Below are positions 23,801 to 38,800 of a stretch of 64,000 nt of DNA, piece by piece. The stretch's first letter is position 1; each line of letters starts with the position of its first letter. The notes below the pieces were generated by a model, which was given only the letters and a program-made list of their open reading frames with translations, was not told the origin of the DNA and made no database searches. The position numbers and the translations under genes are program-made. The stretch spans positions 5,084,001-5,148,000 of the forward strand of contig NC_071329.1 in assembly GCF_010183535.1 (NCBI RefSeq). Reading direction: 5' to 3'. The stretch is from Caenorhabditis remanei (taxonomy: Eukaryota; Nematoda; Chromadorea; Rhabditida; Rhabditidae).

Positions 23801-26800
23801 GTAGAATTTAAAAAAAGGACACCACCGGATTTCTCGCGTTTTTTTACCCCTACCCACCAATTTTCAGGTCAATATCTCAATTGTCGTAAAATCCAGTGTA
23901 CTGTACGCAATTTAGTCGAATGGTGTTTGCGTACAATGCCTCAGACCTTACGACACTTTGAGCTACCGTAATGGAAATTATCTTACAGTAAGTCAGAAGA
24001 GAGGCCACCAGTTGAACAAGGCCACCCAATAACCCAAACAGATACTAATCAGCCGCCAGACACATTTGCATCAAGATGGATGCGAAGGAGGTGTTCACGA
24101 AGAGAATGGTTTGTCTGTCGATGTGTCTGTAGGGTCCGGATGTCCAGGACCTACAGTAGGACCTGCCAGGGCTCTGACAGGGCCTTGACATCCTGCTGCT
24201 GAGTAACTTCTATTTAAAAAAACACAAATACGAAATTTGTGTGATCAAACGTTACCATGCACATAATATTCAACTTCCTCGAACAGAAAAGTTCACACAA
24301 ACAGAGATCAAAACATAACTCCGCCCCCATTTCCGCCATGTGCTCTAATCTCCTTCCCCCCTTTTTTTCATTTTCTGAGATCTCTATTTGAACCCTGAGA
24401 GTTTAGTTTCACACGCTCTCTCTCTCTTCGTGATGTTATTGGGGACAAGAAGATTCGTAACACCAATGCAAATATTTTTTATGACCCCATTTGTTTTTGA
24501 GTTCAGTGGAGCGCGGTTTCTGACACCTAGAGAGGCGTGGCGTCATGATGGTCAAAAATCTTCGAATTATGACAAGAGGGAGGGGGTACTGTAGGGTACA
24601 GTACTATTGGGGCACCGTGAAAAACATAAAAATAGTGATTTTTCGAAATGTTGAACTTTTGAGGCCCGTCACGAGAACGTATTTTTTCGCAATTTTTAAA
24701 TATTTCAGTATGTTATAGAACAAGACTAGATCTACATTTATATAGTTAAATATTTCTGTATACGGGTATTTTTTTGGATAATTACAGCCTGTTGAGGTAA
24801 AGTCATTTTTCAGAAAAAATAAAAAATTTCAAAAATTTGCAAATTTTTGGAGCCTGTCACGATGACAGATTCAAACTGAAAATATTGAGTTTTGGATATG
24901 TTTTAGAACAAGACTAGACCTATATTTTGATAGGTAAATCACTTTTTTGCAATACTATACGAAGGAGTTATGATCTTTCGAATAGTTAGAAAAAAAGTAA
25001 ACCTTGAAAATTTGAAAATTTTTGAAATCCCGTCACAGTTTCATATTTCATTTTTTCAATGTGAAATTTTGATATGTTATAGGACAAACTTAGCTCTTCA
25101 TTTTCACAATTGACAACTTTTCTGTACCGTCGTTCCCTGGACTACGGTAGCTTGGCGAAGGGGGGGGGGGGGGGAAGCTAGAAATGCTGCCTCCCCTGGC
25201 TGCATACTTTGGGAAGCTACAGTATCTCAGGGAGGGGCTGTCCAAAAAAGTTATCAACTACAAAAATGGAGATCTAGTCTTGCTTCAAAACATATTAAAA
25301 AATCATATTGATGTATCTTTATTTGCGAGCAGGACCTGCTCTCAAAGTTGGCCAATTTTTACAAAAAGTGCGAAATCAAAAATTTCAATCGGAATTGAAT
25401 TTCTAAGTTGAAACATTCAAAAACGGATAAAAACACACATCTAGAAAAAGTGCGCGAGGCTAGTTAAGATTTCGATCAGAGCGAAAAAAAACAGGAATAA
25501 AAGAAAAAAGATGATCAGGTCCAAAACACAGGCAAGTGAAGATTTCGGATTCAGATGGGATATATTTGGCCCAGGAACCCAAAAAGTTTCTATTTCTAGG
25601 CCACACGTTCCAACTGACCTACAATTTAAAAATGAGATTCAAAACACTCAAAAACTTGAAACAATTCGTTTGCCTCGCTCGCAACATGGGCATACATAGA
25701 CTATACATAATAGAGGAAAAGAAGAAGAGGAAAGAGGCAAAGACCTTCCTCTCCCGCGCGCTCTCTCTCTCCGCCGACGATCTCTGTGTCAAATAATCGG
25801 ACTGTTTGATCGTCGAGAGAATGAGTGTGGAGAGACTAGAGGAATTGGAGAGACACAAATGGCGAGGAAACATTTCGAATAGAGGGAAGAGATCAAAAGA
25901 TCAACAGGACATGGCGGAGAGAGTATTTTGTAGGCAAATAGGGGAGAAAAAGGGGGGGGGGGGGGGAGAAAGGGGGAATGATGCTCCAAATTAGTTTAAT
26001 TACTTAATTACATGTTGTTTAAAAATACTCTAGAAGTTTCCAACGTAACGGTAATGATGGAAATCGACTAACTTTGAGAGCTCATTCCTGTTACACATAA
26101 ATGTTTTCCCAAAATTTTTTTATTACTATATTATGATACAAATTTAAATCTATATTTTTGCAGTTGACAACTTTTTTGTGCAAGGTTTTCTTAGAAAGTT
26201 ATATGTAACTAATCAAAAATATCAATTTTCAAAAAACTTTTTTTTGTTGAAAATCTACTGATTTTGAATCCGTCTTACTGTATTTTCATTCACCCCACTA
26301 TTTTGAATTTTTGATATGTTATAGAACAAATTGAGACCTTCATTTTTGCAGTTGATAACTTTTTTGTACGAGTTTTAATTAGAGAGTTATAACCCGTTGA
26401 AAACTGTAATTTTCACAAAAAAACATTTTTTTTTTGCAAACTCTTATCCCTTTTACGGTAGCCCAGTAGCTCAACTTTTTGACATGTTATAGACCAAGTC
26501 CATTTCTCCATTTTTGCAATTGACTATTTTTCAGTACCGCCGTTCGCTGGACTACGGTAGCTTGGCTCAGCGCATGCGCTCTGGCTGTACACTTTGGGAA
26601 GCTACAGTATCCCAGGCATGAGCGGTGCAAAAAAGCTGTCAACTACAAAAATAGAGAAATAGACTTGGTTTATAAGATATCAAAAAGTCAAATTGTTGTA
26701 GCTTTGTTTGAGACCAAGACGGGCTCTCAAAGTTGGTCAATTTTCATAAAAACGGAATTCTCACATCTACGTCTAAACTAAAGACTTAGCGAAAAATTCT

Positions 26801-29800
26801 TGGTATTCTGAAGAAGTGGGCGGAGCTTCAAGTCTAAAATTTTGATCTCCACGAACTAAGCAGGTATATCAGGCCCAAAGATCAGGCCCAAAGCCCATCT
26901 GGGCCGCCCTTGACTACGGTAGTTCAGTGACGCTCTTACTACTGTAGGTGATAATACAAATACCTCTGAATCATCACAGAAACCACCTCATTCAAAAACC
27001 AATATACCAAAAGAGAATCAGCTGTCCATTGTGGTTTGCACTCACTTTTTGATAACAAAGGGCAAAACCAAAAAAAGAGAGAGAGAGAGAGGAACAGAAC
27101 AGACGCCAGACATCTGAGATCAGGTGAAAACGTGAAGATAGAAGAAGATAGAGATGATGAAACTTCTTCTCTTCTTTTAATGATTGAGGCAGTTGTGTCT
27201 AGGGATCAATATTTGAGTGAGTAGTGGTCCAGGAGGTTCAACTTGTCAGGTGTAGCTGACTGGTCTTTTGAACTCAGTGATATTTTGTGGGTATATGAGA
27301 TTGAATAAAATTGGCAAATTTTAGAAATCCGTCACTATGACAGATTCAGACTGACAATATTGAGTTTTGGATATGCTATAGAACAAGACTAGCCCTACAT
27401 TTGAATAGTTAAACCAATTTCGTGCGGTACTTTACGGAGGAGTTATGGCCATTTGGCGAAAGGTAAATTTAAAAAAAAAAAACTTAAAATGTGAAAATTT
27501 GACAATTTTTGAAATCCCGTCACCACTTCAATTTTTTATCTTTTTTGAGTGAAATTTCAATATGTTATGAAACAAGACTAGATCTCTATTTTTGCGATTG
27601 AAAAAACTTCTGTACCGCCGTTCCCTGGACTACGGTAGCTTGGCGAAGTGGTAGCTAAAAGTGTCGGCTCTACCTGCCTGCATACTTTAGACAGCTACAG
27701 TATCCCAGGTAGGGGCGGTACAAAAACGTTGTCAACCACAAAAATAGAGATCTAGACTTGTTTCATAACACTTCAAAAATTCGAAAAATTGTAGCCAAAT
27801 TTAGTGATCAAAATTTGCAACAAAAAATTTCAACTTTTTTGTTGTTGAAAAATTACAATTTTTCAAACTGCTGTAACTTACTAGGAAGTGTAGGTACAGA
27901 AAAGTTGTTAATCACAAATATGTAGTTCTAAATTTGATCTACAACATGTTAAAAATTCAAAAAGACACAGTAATATTTGAAGTCTTGACGTGCTCTCAAA
28001 CTTTGGAAAAAATAGTTTTTAACTTTTATTTTCAAACAACTGTAACTTTTGAACAAAAACTTGTACCAAAAAATGGTCAACTACAAAAATTAGGTTCTAG
28101 ACTTCATCTACATGATCCACGAAAAAATTTTGCAACTATTCCAATTTCAAGCCCTCAAATGTGCTCAATCCCAACTCACAGTATTCCAGAAAAGCAATGC
28201 GGACATCCGGACGTACAGACCGAAAACCTCTAAACGTGTGCAAAATAATCGAAGAATTGAACCTTGAACGAGGTGGAAATCAGGAATTGTTGATTCGAAA
28301 GAAAAAAGTGGGCGTGGTCTTGGAGTTGATCGGAATGATCTGAGGGGAGGGGAAGACGGGAAGCAAGTGGGGAGATCAAAACACAAATAGAGTATATTAG
28401 ATGAGAGAGAGAGAAAGAGGCTGAAAATGTAAATAAGGGGCTGGAAAAGGTCTCAGAGTCATAATTACTTGGAAAAAAGAAAACTTCTGAAAATCGGATA
28501 GAAAATTACGTGGAGCTCAAAAAAATTGAGTTTTATGACTTTTCTAGCCTAAATTTTCAGATTCAGTGGGTCTAAAAACCAATAAAAAGAACAATTTTCC
28601 AAAAAAAAACTTTCAAAAAAAGTTTAAAAAAAAGTGACTCTCTGCTATATATGCAAGGGGGGTACTGTACGTTTTAGGTTCAAAAAGTGGGCGTGGCTTC
28701 GGTAGATGAAATAGTGATAGGATGTACAGGGCAGATGGGCGGTGCTGAAAAATTTTCGATTTGGAAAAAAAGTCGCCTATTCTGAAAAAGTTGTCGTGAG
28801 ATATGGTCCATTACGGTGAAGACAAGGGTTACGGTAGAATGCATTGAAGAAAATTACGGTGCTCTTGAAAGGTTACTGTAGTCTGGATAGGGTTATTGTA
28901 GCTGACAAACTCTTAGAACTACTATGGTTTCTACTGGATTACTGTAGTTCTATAATTTTTTTCCCGAGAAAAAGTTTTGACAAGTTTTCAGACATGACCC
29001 TCTATTAGTCACAAAAAACATCAAAATGAAAGTGGAGCAGAGATCTTAAATAGGCCGGCCCCGAGAATTTGATCTCATTGAGCTGTCTTATTTAGGCTCC
29101 GCCCACTTTTTTTTGACGGAGAGTGAGGGATCTTTTGATTTCGTATAGTTTTCTTTGCGGGCGGTACACATCGTTAAGCAAACAGAATGGATTTTCGAAT
29201 AGGGGCAAAAAGTGGATGTTAGAATACTGGGGGGAGATGAACAGATTTACCAGAATTAGCAACCAAAATAAATTTTTCAGCAAAAACAAACATTACCACA
29301 AGATTCGCCGTGTCTTTTACCCCTATCCACCAATTTTCAGCTCGATATCTCAAACTGTCGTAAGATCTGGTGTATTGTACGCAATTTGGTCGAAACGTGT
29401 TTGCGTACGGTACATCGGATCTTACGACACTTTGAGGCAAAGAGCTGAAAATTTGTGGGTAGAGGTAAGAAGACACGGGGAATCTAATGGTAGCATTGAT
29501 TTTTTGGTGAGAATTTCGGAAAACTGGTGGAAAGAGAAATTTAAAAAAAACACACTTTTGACTCCCAGAAACATGTAAATTTTGCAAAATCACAACAAAA
29601 TCCTTGTTGTCACTAGATTCTTCATATCTTATTTCCTATATGTTCAAATTTTCAGCTCGCTAGATCAAAGTGTCGTCAAATCCGGGGTACTGTACGAAAT
29701 TTGGTCGAGAAGTGTTTGCGTACAGTACACCAGATCTTACGACACTTTGAGATAAAGAGCTGAAAATTTAAAAATAGATGAAACAGGACACGAGGAACTC

Positions 29801-32800
29801 GAAAATTTTAGAATTTTTGTTCAAAATTTTTTGCACTTTCCAAAATACCCTAGGAAACTCAAATCTTCCTGTCTGAGTCTAAAACATACAGAAACGTTGA
29901 AAAGAGGAGGAACCAATAAAAAATAAGTGTACAAAAAGATGAACAACAAATACGACCAAGCAGGTCGGTCTCCTCTCTTTCCCCTCCATTCGTCATCACT
30001 TCGCGTACACAATTCGATCCGATTGATCGTTGTGTGATCATTTGAGTGTTTGATCTACACTCTCGCTTCCTGCGTCTCCGCGTCTCTCGTCTTTTCTATG
30101 ATTCTCTAGATATCTCGTTCCTTATCATATCATCTTTTGTCTGTCCGCATGTCTGACTTTCTGATCGAGGCACGGGGTACTGTAGTTATCACAGTGTTAC
30201 CTTTCTCGAGGAGTAATAACTAGATTTTGGGAAATTTTCCGGGAAATTCGAAAACTAAAATTGAAATTAATGAGACCAAAAGACTTGTCTTGTCTTTTTA
30301 CCCCTATCCACCAATTTTCAGCTCGATATCTCAAAGTGTCGTAAGATCTGGTGTACTGTACGCAATTTGGGCGAATGGTGTTTGCGTACAGTACACCAGA
30401 TCTCACGACACTTTGAGCTAGCGATCTGAAATTTTGGGGCTATAGGGAATGAAATGTGAAGAATCTAGTGACAACAAGGATTTTTGGAAATTTTGCAAAA
30501 TTTACACGTTTCTAGGAGTCAAAAGTTGTTTTTTCTCAATTTCTCACTTTTCCCGGATTTTCACCTTAAAACCAACACTACCACTAGATTCCGCGTGTTC
30601 TATTACCCCTAATCACCAATTTCCAGCTCGTTACCTCAAAGTGTCGTAAGATCCGGTGTACTGTACGCAATTTGGTCGGAAAGTGTTTGCGTACAATGCG
30701 CAAAATCCTACGACATTTAGAGCTATCGTACTAAAAATTGGTAGACAGGGGAAAAAAGATAAGGGGAGTCTAATGGTAATATTGGTTTTTCTCAGAAACT
30801 TTAAACTATTCACAAATTTTCAAAAGACAACTTTTCCAAAAAAGTTGACCTTTTTGATCAAAGTAAATCAAGTTAATATTGACATACTCAAAATAGTAAC
30901 CATTGCGAAGAAAAAAACTTTCAAAAAGTTTCTAAAAATAGAAACGGTACGGGTGGTCAAGTGAGAGCAAACTTGACCTAGTGAAAAGAAAGAAAAAACG
31001 GAAGTAAATGACGGAAATAGTAATCGGAATCTTCTTTCTCTTTTCATAAAAATGTAAACATGTATGTACTAAATCATTGGAAACAAAATAGTGCGGAAAT
31101 TCGATTATTTGCCGGATTAAAGGGGAAGATTTATTTATTTTTTCCTTTTCGGGATAATCTAATTTTCAGATGAAAGATTAGAGGCTACTTTAAGGGTACT
31201 ACGGTACATGGAGATCAGAAGTCTATATGGACATCCAGGCAAACAGACAGACACCTCACAATATATAACTTTTAATCAAAATATTTTATTTCTGTCTCTC
31301 AATGACCAATTCTGATCCTTCAGATCCAAAATTAAAGTTCGAGGAGATGAAAACGGGATAAGGCTTCTTAGTATTTATACATCTCACAGAAAAAAAAAGC
31401 GTAACATCACTTTTCCCCATAAAAATGTTTCTTTAGAGGGACAATTACTGTCACCACTGGATTTTTTCGGGTCCTTTTACTGTTATCTACCAGTTTTCAG
31501 CACGGAAGCTCAAAGTGTCGTAAGAACTGGTGTCTTGTACGCATATTGGTCGAGAAGTGTTTGCGTACAGTACCCCGGATTTGTAGTCACTTTGAGCTAG
31601 CGAGCTGAAAATTTGGACATATAGGAAATAAGATTTGAAGAATCTAGTGGAAACAAGGATTTTTGGAAATTTTGCGAAATTCACACGTTTCTGATAGTCA
31701 AAAGTGTGTTTTGTTAAATTTCTCTTTCCACCAGTTTTACAAAATTCCCACCAACAAATCAATGCTGTCATTAGATTCCCCGTGTCTTCTTACCCCTCTC
31801 CACCAATTTTCAGCGGGCTGTCTCAAAGTGTCGTCAAATCCGGTGTACTGTACGCAAACACTTTTCGACCAAATTGCGTACAATGCACCAGATCTTACGA
31901 CACTTTAAGCTAGAAAGCTCAAAATTTCACGCTATATCAAACCAGACAAGAGAAATCTAATTGCAGTCTTGTCTTTTTTTTGCTGAAAATTTCTTTTGTT
32001 ATATTCTGTTTTTCTTTTTTTACAAAAAAACGTCACATTCTAAGATCACAAAACTTTGAGACTCGATCTTCTGATATTTGATTTCTTTACTTATTCACTC
32101 ACATTTTCAGCTTAGTCCTTAAGCCTAAGCAGCTGAAAACAAGGTGAATAAAGCAACAAAAAGAAACACGATTCTCTATTATTCAGCCTAATCTCATTCG
32201 TTTTCGTCACCCAGTGAGACATTTCTAATTTAATAAAGAAAATAAGGTTTCTTGCGATCAAAAAAAGGGCAAAATTTCATTAATAATGTGTGGTTTGCTG
32301 CGATATTATACGTTTACTAACTTTTGGTTCTGTCGAACTATTGAACTTGAGTAGTCTGGGTGCGAAAAAGGGAAATGTTTGATAAAATTTGAAATTTTCA
32401 GGTCGTTGAATAGGATAAACATGGAGGGAGCAAAAAGTGGATATTAGAAGATAGGGAAACGAGCAGATTTACCAGAAATGACAACTAAAATAGATTTTTC
32501 AGCAAAAACAAACATTACCACAAGATTCGTCGTGTCTTTTTACCCATATCCACCAATTTTCAGCTCTCTAGCTCAAAATGTCGTAAGATTTGGTGTTTTG
32601 TACGCAATTGGTCGAACGGTGTTTTGCGTACAGTACACCGAATCTTACGACACTTTGAGCTAGAGAGCTGAAAATTGGTGGAGAGGGGTAAGAAGACACG
32701 GGGAATCTAATGGCAATATTGGTTTTTTAGTGGGAATTTTGTGAAAAATGGTGGACAGAGAAATTGAAAAAAAGCACACATTTTTGACTCGACGAAACGT

Positions 32801-35800
32801 GAAAATTTTGCAAAATTTCAGAAAATCCTTGTCGCCACTAGATTCTTCATACTTTATTTCCTATATATCCAAATTTTCATTTTCAATCCTGCGCATTGTG
32901 CGCAAAACACCATTAAACCAAATTGCGTACAGTACACCAGATCTTACGACACTTTGAGCAATCAGGCTGAAAATTGGTAGTTAGGGGTAAAAACACACGG
33001 AGAATCTAGTGGTCAAAGTGATTTATTTGAAAAATTTTATACTGACCTCAAAAAAACCCGCCTCCACCAGATGCATACATTGTGGGCTAACGTGACTAAC
33101 CAAGAATACAAGCGCAAAAAAAAAGTTTTGCAAAAAAAGGAGCGAAAAGTAAACTGTCTGTGCAAATAGTGGGAGGAGGGAAGGAGAGCAAAAGTGTGAA
33201 AAACTGGGGGAGGTCAAAAACCTTTTTTGAGTCATCGGACATCTGGACAAATTAACAAATCTACAGACAGACATGTGGACATCAGGACACACGGAAATTT
33301 GAACAACCTATCATTTGTCGACCAATCGTGCGTTGAAGTGCAAAAAAATTGTGAAAAAAAAACAGTATTTGATTTCAAATCGGAACATTTTCTGTCTGGC
33401 GACGAAGAAGAAACCAAAGACTATGTTTGCGAGTAACATCTAAATTTTCGGGGTGATAATGTGAGAATTGTCAAAAATAAATGGTACCATGAGATTTCCC
33501 ATGTCTTCTTTGATGTACCCACAAAATTTCAGCTCGTTAGCTCAAAGTGTCGTAAGATCTGGTGTACTGTACAAAATTTGGTCGAAAAGTGTTTGCGTAC
33601 AGTACACCATATCTTACGACACTTAGGGCAATCCTGCTGAAAATTGGTGGAGAGGGGTAAAAAGACACGGGGGAATCAAGTAGCAAAACTAGTTTTCTGA
33701 ATATTCGACTGGAAAATCAAGAAAACAAGAGTCAATCTTTTCGACACTCTGAAACACGGTGTAAACCCACATAAGAACTCGTAAATCTACACTGACGTGG
33801 CACTCCACCAACCTAGAGATATTATAGAAAAACCGAGAAACCGATTAGATTACGTCGTCGAAATTGGATTTTTCTTAATACCTAATTTTCAGATTTTCGA
33901 CCAAAAACTATTATGAATTTTTGATTGAAAAAGAATCATGGAGACTAGACTAGTTTCTTGGAAGCTGTTATATCAATTGAATTAGATATGGAACGTGAGA
34001 AAAAAAATGGTGGCAAGGGTTCAGTAGATCAAAACACGGAAAAAAGTATACCATCAAATTTTTAGTAAGGTAGCTTAAAGTGTCGTAAGATCCGGTGTAC
34101 TGTACACAATTGACCGAAAAGTGTTTGCGTACAGTACACCGGATCTTACAACACTTTGAGATACCACACTAAAAATTTGTGGGGAACGTCGTGGTACTAA
34201 CTATTTAGATTTTCTAAATTTTTTTAATCTTGAAATATTTTCAAGATATTCTTCTAGAACTCTAGTTGATAACACTTCACTCTCTGAGAATGCACTTTCC
34301 GATTCTTCAGAATTCTTGACCACTTCCCCCATAATTTGTATGTCTCATAAAGGGGACGTCAACAGATCTTTGCTGCCTATTTTTTCTGCCGTTCGGTCGT
34401 CTCACGCTTCATTTCGGTGTCTTTTAGTCAAGGGAATGTGAACGAACTCAACATTTTTGCGGGAAGTTCAAAAATCAGTGAAAATGTCGTAACTACAGTA
34501 CGCAATCAATCAAAAAGTGTCTACGTACATTACACCAGATCTTACGAAAAGATGAATCTTCACAACTTGAAAAATTAAGGGATACTGTCGTAAGATACGG
34601 TGCATTATACGCAAACACTTCCAAATTTTGCGACAATTTGAAAATTATTTAAAACGGAAACAAATCGCGTACAATCTAGTTACATTGTAGCAGGAACAAG
34701 AACAAGTAGATCAAAAATTGCTACACAATATATATTTCCCCTCGTCGGTCAAATAATGCCTCCCACGCCGCACCGTCAGTCTTTGATCACCTGCTCTCTC
34801 TCCAGCGAAAATCAGATCTCGTTCAATAAATCGTCCGCGATGTTTGAAGACATGTAGATTTACGAGATTCTAGTGTGGATTTACGACGAGTCCACTTGGC
34901 TCATCTTTTTGCTCTCGGAGCAAATATTCCCCCCCCCCCTTCTTAGAAGGCTTCTTGCTCATCTTCTTGTAAAAGTAAAATAAATTGCAACCCAGCTTAT
35001 TCTATACGACACGTAAGCTATATCATTAGTCTGTGGTTAGTCAGTGTACGCCCTTGTGAACCTACAGTAGCCCTCCGTAAACTAACACAAGATCTCGTAA
35101 ATTCACACTCCACCAACTTAGAGTTATCATAGAAAAACTGAAAAACCGATTAGATTACGTCGTCGAAATTGGATTTTTCTAAATACCTGATTTTCAGATT
35201 TTTGACCAAAAATCATATTTATTTTTGACTCAAAAGAGAACCCATAGCGACTAGACTCAATTCGTGGAAGCTTTTTTATTATCAATTGGATTATATTTTG
35301 GAACGTGAGAAAAAATAGGTTGCAATGGTTCAGAAAATCAGGAAGGATTTTTGAGTGAGAAAAATGTTCACCATCAGATTCCCGTACTTTCTTTGATCTA
35401 CCCACCAATTTTCAGGGCGCTAGATCAAAGTGCCGTAAGATCTGGTGTACTGTACGCAATTTGGCCGAGAAGTGTTTGCGTACAGTACACCAGATCTTAC
35501 GACAATTTGAGCTATCGAGTTGAAAATTGGTGGATAGATCAAATAAGGTACGGGGAATCTGATGGTGATCTTATTTTGATGAATTTCAGAGCGGAAAATG
35601 CAAAAATTCTCACAACAGTCTCAAAAACCAGGAAGATACAAAGTTAGGCCAGAATATTGGGAACCTCAAAGGTTATCAACTTTGGCTGTTTTCAGTGGAA
35701 AATGACCAACTTTGACAGTGTATTTCGGTGTCACCTGAATATCCGAGAATTTTTATTTTGTATGGGCAGGAAAGAACAAAAATAGCACATCATTTTTGTA

Positions 35801-38800
35801 GTTGACCATTTTTTTTGTATGGACACTATTGTGAAAGTTACAGATCATCAAAGCCATTTCTCCCCGAAACCGACTTATTTCAGTGCATATTAGCGAAATT
35901 TTTGAGCTTTTTACTTTGACAACCTGTAACTTTCATAATTGTGTCCCTACAAAAAAATGGTCAACTACAAAAGTGATGTACTATTTTTGTTCTTTCCAGC
36001 CCATACAAAATCAAATTTGTCGAACATTTAGGTGACACCGAAATACACTGGCAAAGTTGGTCATTTTTCACTGAAAACAGCCAAAGTTGATAACCTTTTG
36101 AGCGGTAATGTTAGGTCACTTAACCTAGGCCACCAATTCGGAAAGTTAGGCCACCAAAACTAGGCCACCACCCCGACCACCTCAAATCACGCCTCGAGAC
36201 CAAAAACTAATACATATATCAGAATGTCAGAAAAACAAAAGTGACTAACCAAGGAGAGGCCATATAAACCGAGAGGTCTCCTCTGCATATTTGCATGTCC
36301 ACATATATTTATGACACGATGAAAAATTTGCGCTATTTCTCTTTCCAGGAGGGGGTCTTAGGGTTCAAGTTTGGAAAGGAGAAGAGAGACGGAGAGTGAG
36401 AAAGAGAGAGAGAGCGGCGAACTCAATGAACCCGGTGTGCACTTAAAATGGAAGTGGGAAGGGGGGACCAACGAGAAGGGGTATCAGAAGTTTATGAGGT
36501 TAAACTACAGAGAAGCTCGTAAATCCACATCTGTTCTCGTAAACCTACACAAGAATTCGTAAATTTACACCTACAAAAAGTTTCGCAAAGCTTGTAAAGG
36601 CAGTCGAAGACAATAGAAAACTCGTGAATCTACAGTACTCTCTGTGTAAACTGACACAGTACTCTTCAGTAAAAAGACAACCTCGTAAATCTACATTGGA
36701 GCTCGTAAATCGACAAACGTCAAAATTTAGCATTTCGTGAATCTATAGTAATCTGCGTAAATCGGCACCAGGCTCCTTAAATCTATGTAAGACCTCGTAA
36801 ATTTACACTAAGTAACTTAAAAATCCACAATGAAGCCCGTAAATCAAAATTTGGAGTTTTTTAAATCTACAGTAATTCTTGTAAATCAACAAATTAGCCT
36901 ATCGTGAACAAACAGTATGCTTTATAAATGAGCAGCTGACAAATTTTGAATCTACAGTAATCCTCGTAAATCTACAATAGCCTTCCGTGAATTCATACTA
37001 CACACGCTCTATTCAGCCGGCAGAAAAATGACGCCGTCCCCTTCGTAAACGGAGACCCTTTTTGGTCGGAGAGCACCAAGGTCAGGGACTAAAAGACGAG
37101 AGGAGAAAGAGGAGCAAGCAAAAAAAAACGAGATGCGGAACAAAAAAATGCAGGAAGACGACGCTAAAGAATTTGTAAGGAGAGAGGAAAGATGAGGAGC
37201 AAAAAAGGAAAGTGATGATGACGAGGAAGGTGATCTATGAAGAAAAATGGTGGCCTAACTTTGGTGGCCTAACTTTGGTGGGCTAACGTCCCAAGACTCC
37301 AAAACTCAAAACATCCCCCCCCTCTTGTAAGCTAAGCCGGTGTGTTTTGTTCCGTTTTGCCCACTCACGTACACTTGTCAAAAAAGAAAGGCGGGACGCG
37401 TTCTCATGAAAAATTCACCGAGATCAAAATACAAGAATTTTTCGGAAATCGTATTTTGTGTTATTTTTTGTTAAAATCGGAAAAAAGGTGTTTGTTTTAG
37501 AAGTGAGGGGATTGGTTTTCTGTCGAAAGGTCGTTAAAGAATGGTGGACTAACTTTGATGGCCTAGTTTTTCAGATAAGTGACTTAACTAGTTTTCCAAA
37601 GGGTGGCCTAACTTTGGTGGCCTAACAACACCTGCTCACCTACCTCGATCCCTTATTAACCGTTCTCAGTATCCCCCCACCCCCCTTATCCCAGGTAACA
37701 CCATGACACAAATATCTTTTTTAATTTCAGAGAAAGGATTATATGTTTTTTTCCCGATTTATAAATCATTTTTGATCTTTAAGCTAAAAAAAATTATAAA
37801 TGAGTCAAGGGATCAAGAGGAATCAAAACAAGTCGTTGTTTTTTATGGGGATTGGTCGGGATGACCGGTTAGGGACGTTTTGGAACCGGGACGTTTGGGA
37901 ACCGGGACGTTTGGGAACCAGGACGTTTGGGAACCAAAAAAAACCATGAAGACGTATGTCCTGTTTTCTCAAAAAACAAGTTGGAACGCTTATTAACAAC
38001 ATTTTTGCCCGGTTTTAAAACACCCCGGTTCTAAAGCGGCTCAGTTTTGAAATTTATCGGTTTCAAAACGTCTCGGTTTTGAGACGTCAGGCTTTAGAGT
38101 GTCTCGGTTTTAAAACTTCCCGGTTTTTAAATGTCAAAAACTTTTGCAATTTGACAGCCTGTCCCGGCGTCGGCTGTTTCCAGATTTATCTGATTTTTTA
38201 CTATGTTATAAAACAAATCTAGGTCATCATTTTTGTAGTTGACAACTTTTTTCTATCCCTCTTCCCTGGGTTACTGTAGCCCTTAGAAGGCGTCTAGGGA
38301 TCCATCCCCACTAAACATGAGCTACAGTACCCAACAAAAACAGAGTTCAAAATTTCTACTTCACATCAAAAACTAGAACCTAAACGTGAAATTTTCCACA
38401 TTTTATGTATATCTGTACCCGATCATTTTGAACCTGTTGGTCTCTGACCCATGTTGATCTTGATAATATCTTCAACTTTTTTTTATGGAAGTTTAGAAAA
38501 GAAAGAGGAGGAGAAAACGTTCAACGTTCAACTTTCAAATCGAACAAAAAAAAAGTTTGATCGGAACGGTCTGTATGAGAACTCAGAGACGGAGAGTATT
38601 GGGGGTTCAAAGATAAATGTGGGACGACAAACAAATATGTTTGATAAGGAACTATTTACAACCATCATGACAAAAATGTATCTTGAATCAGGAGAATTTT
38701 GACAATGATGGCACAAAATGGAGTGCATAGCCTTTTTGAGCGTACTTCACAGTGTTAGGTATATTTATTTTATCATGAACACGTAGAACTGGTCTGGATC

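Noticed and set aside
36505..37005. CRISPR-like array of spaced short repeats
   Set aside because: Units are degenerate with irregular spacing in a nematode genome; a decayed minisatellite.
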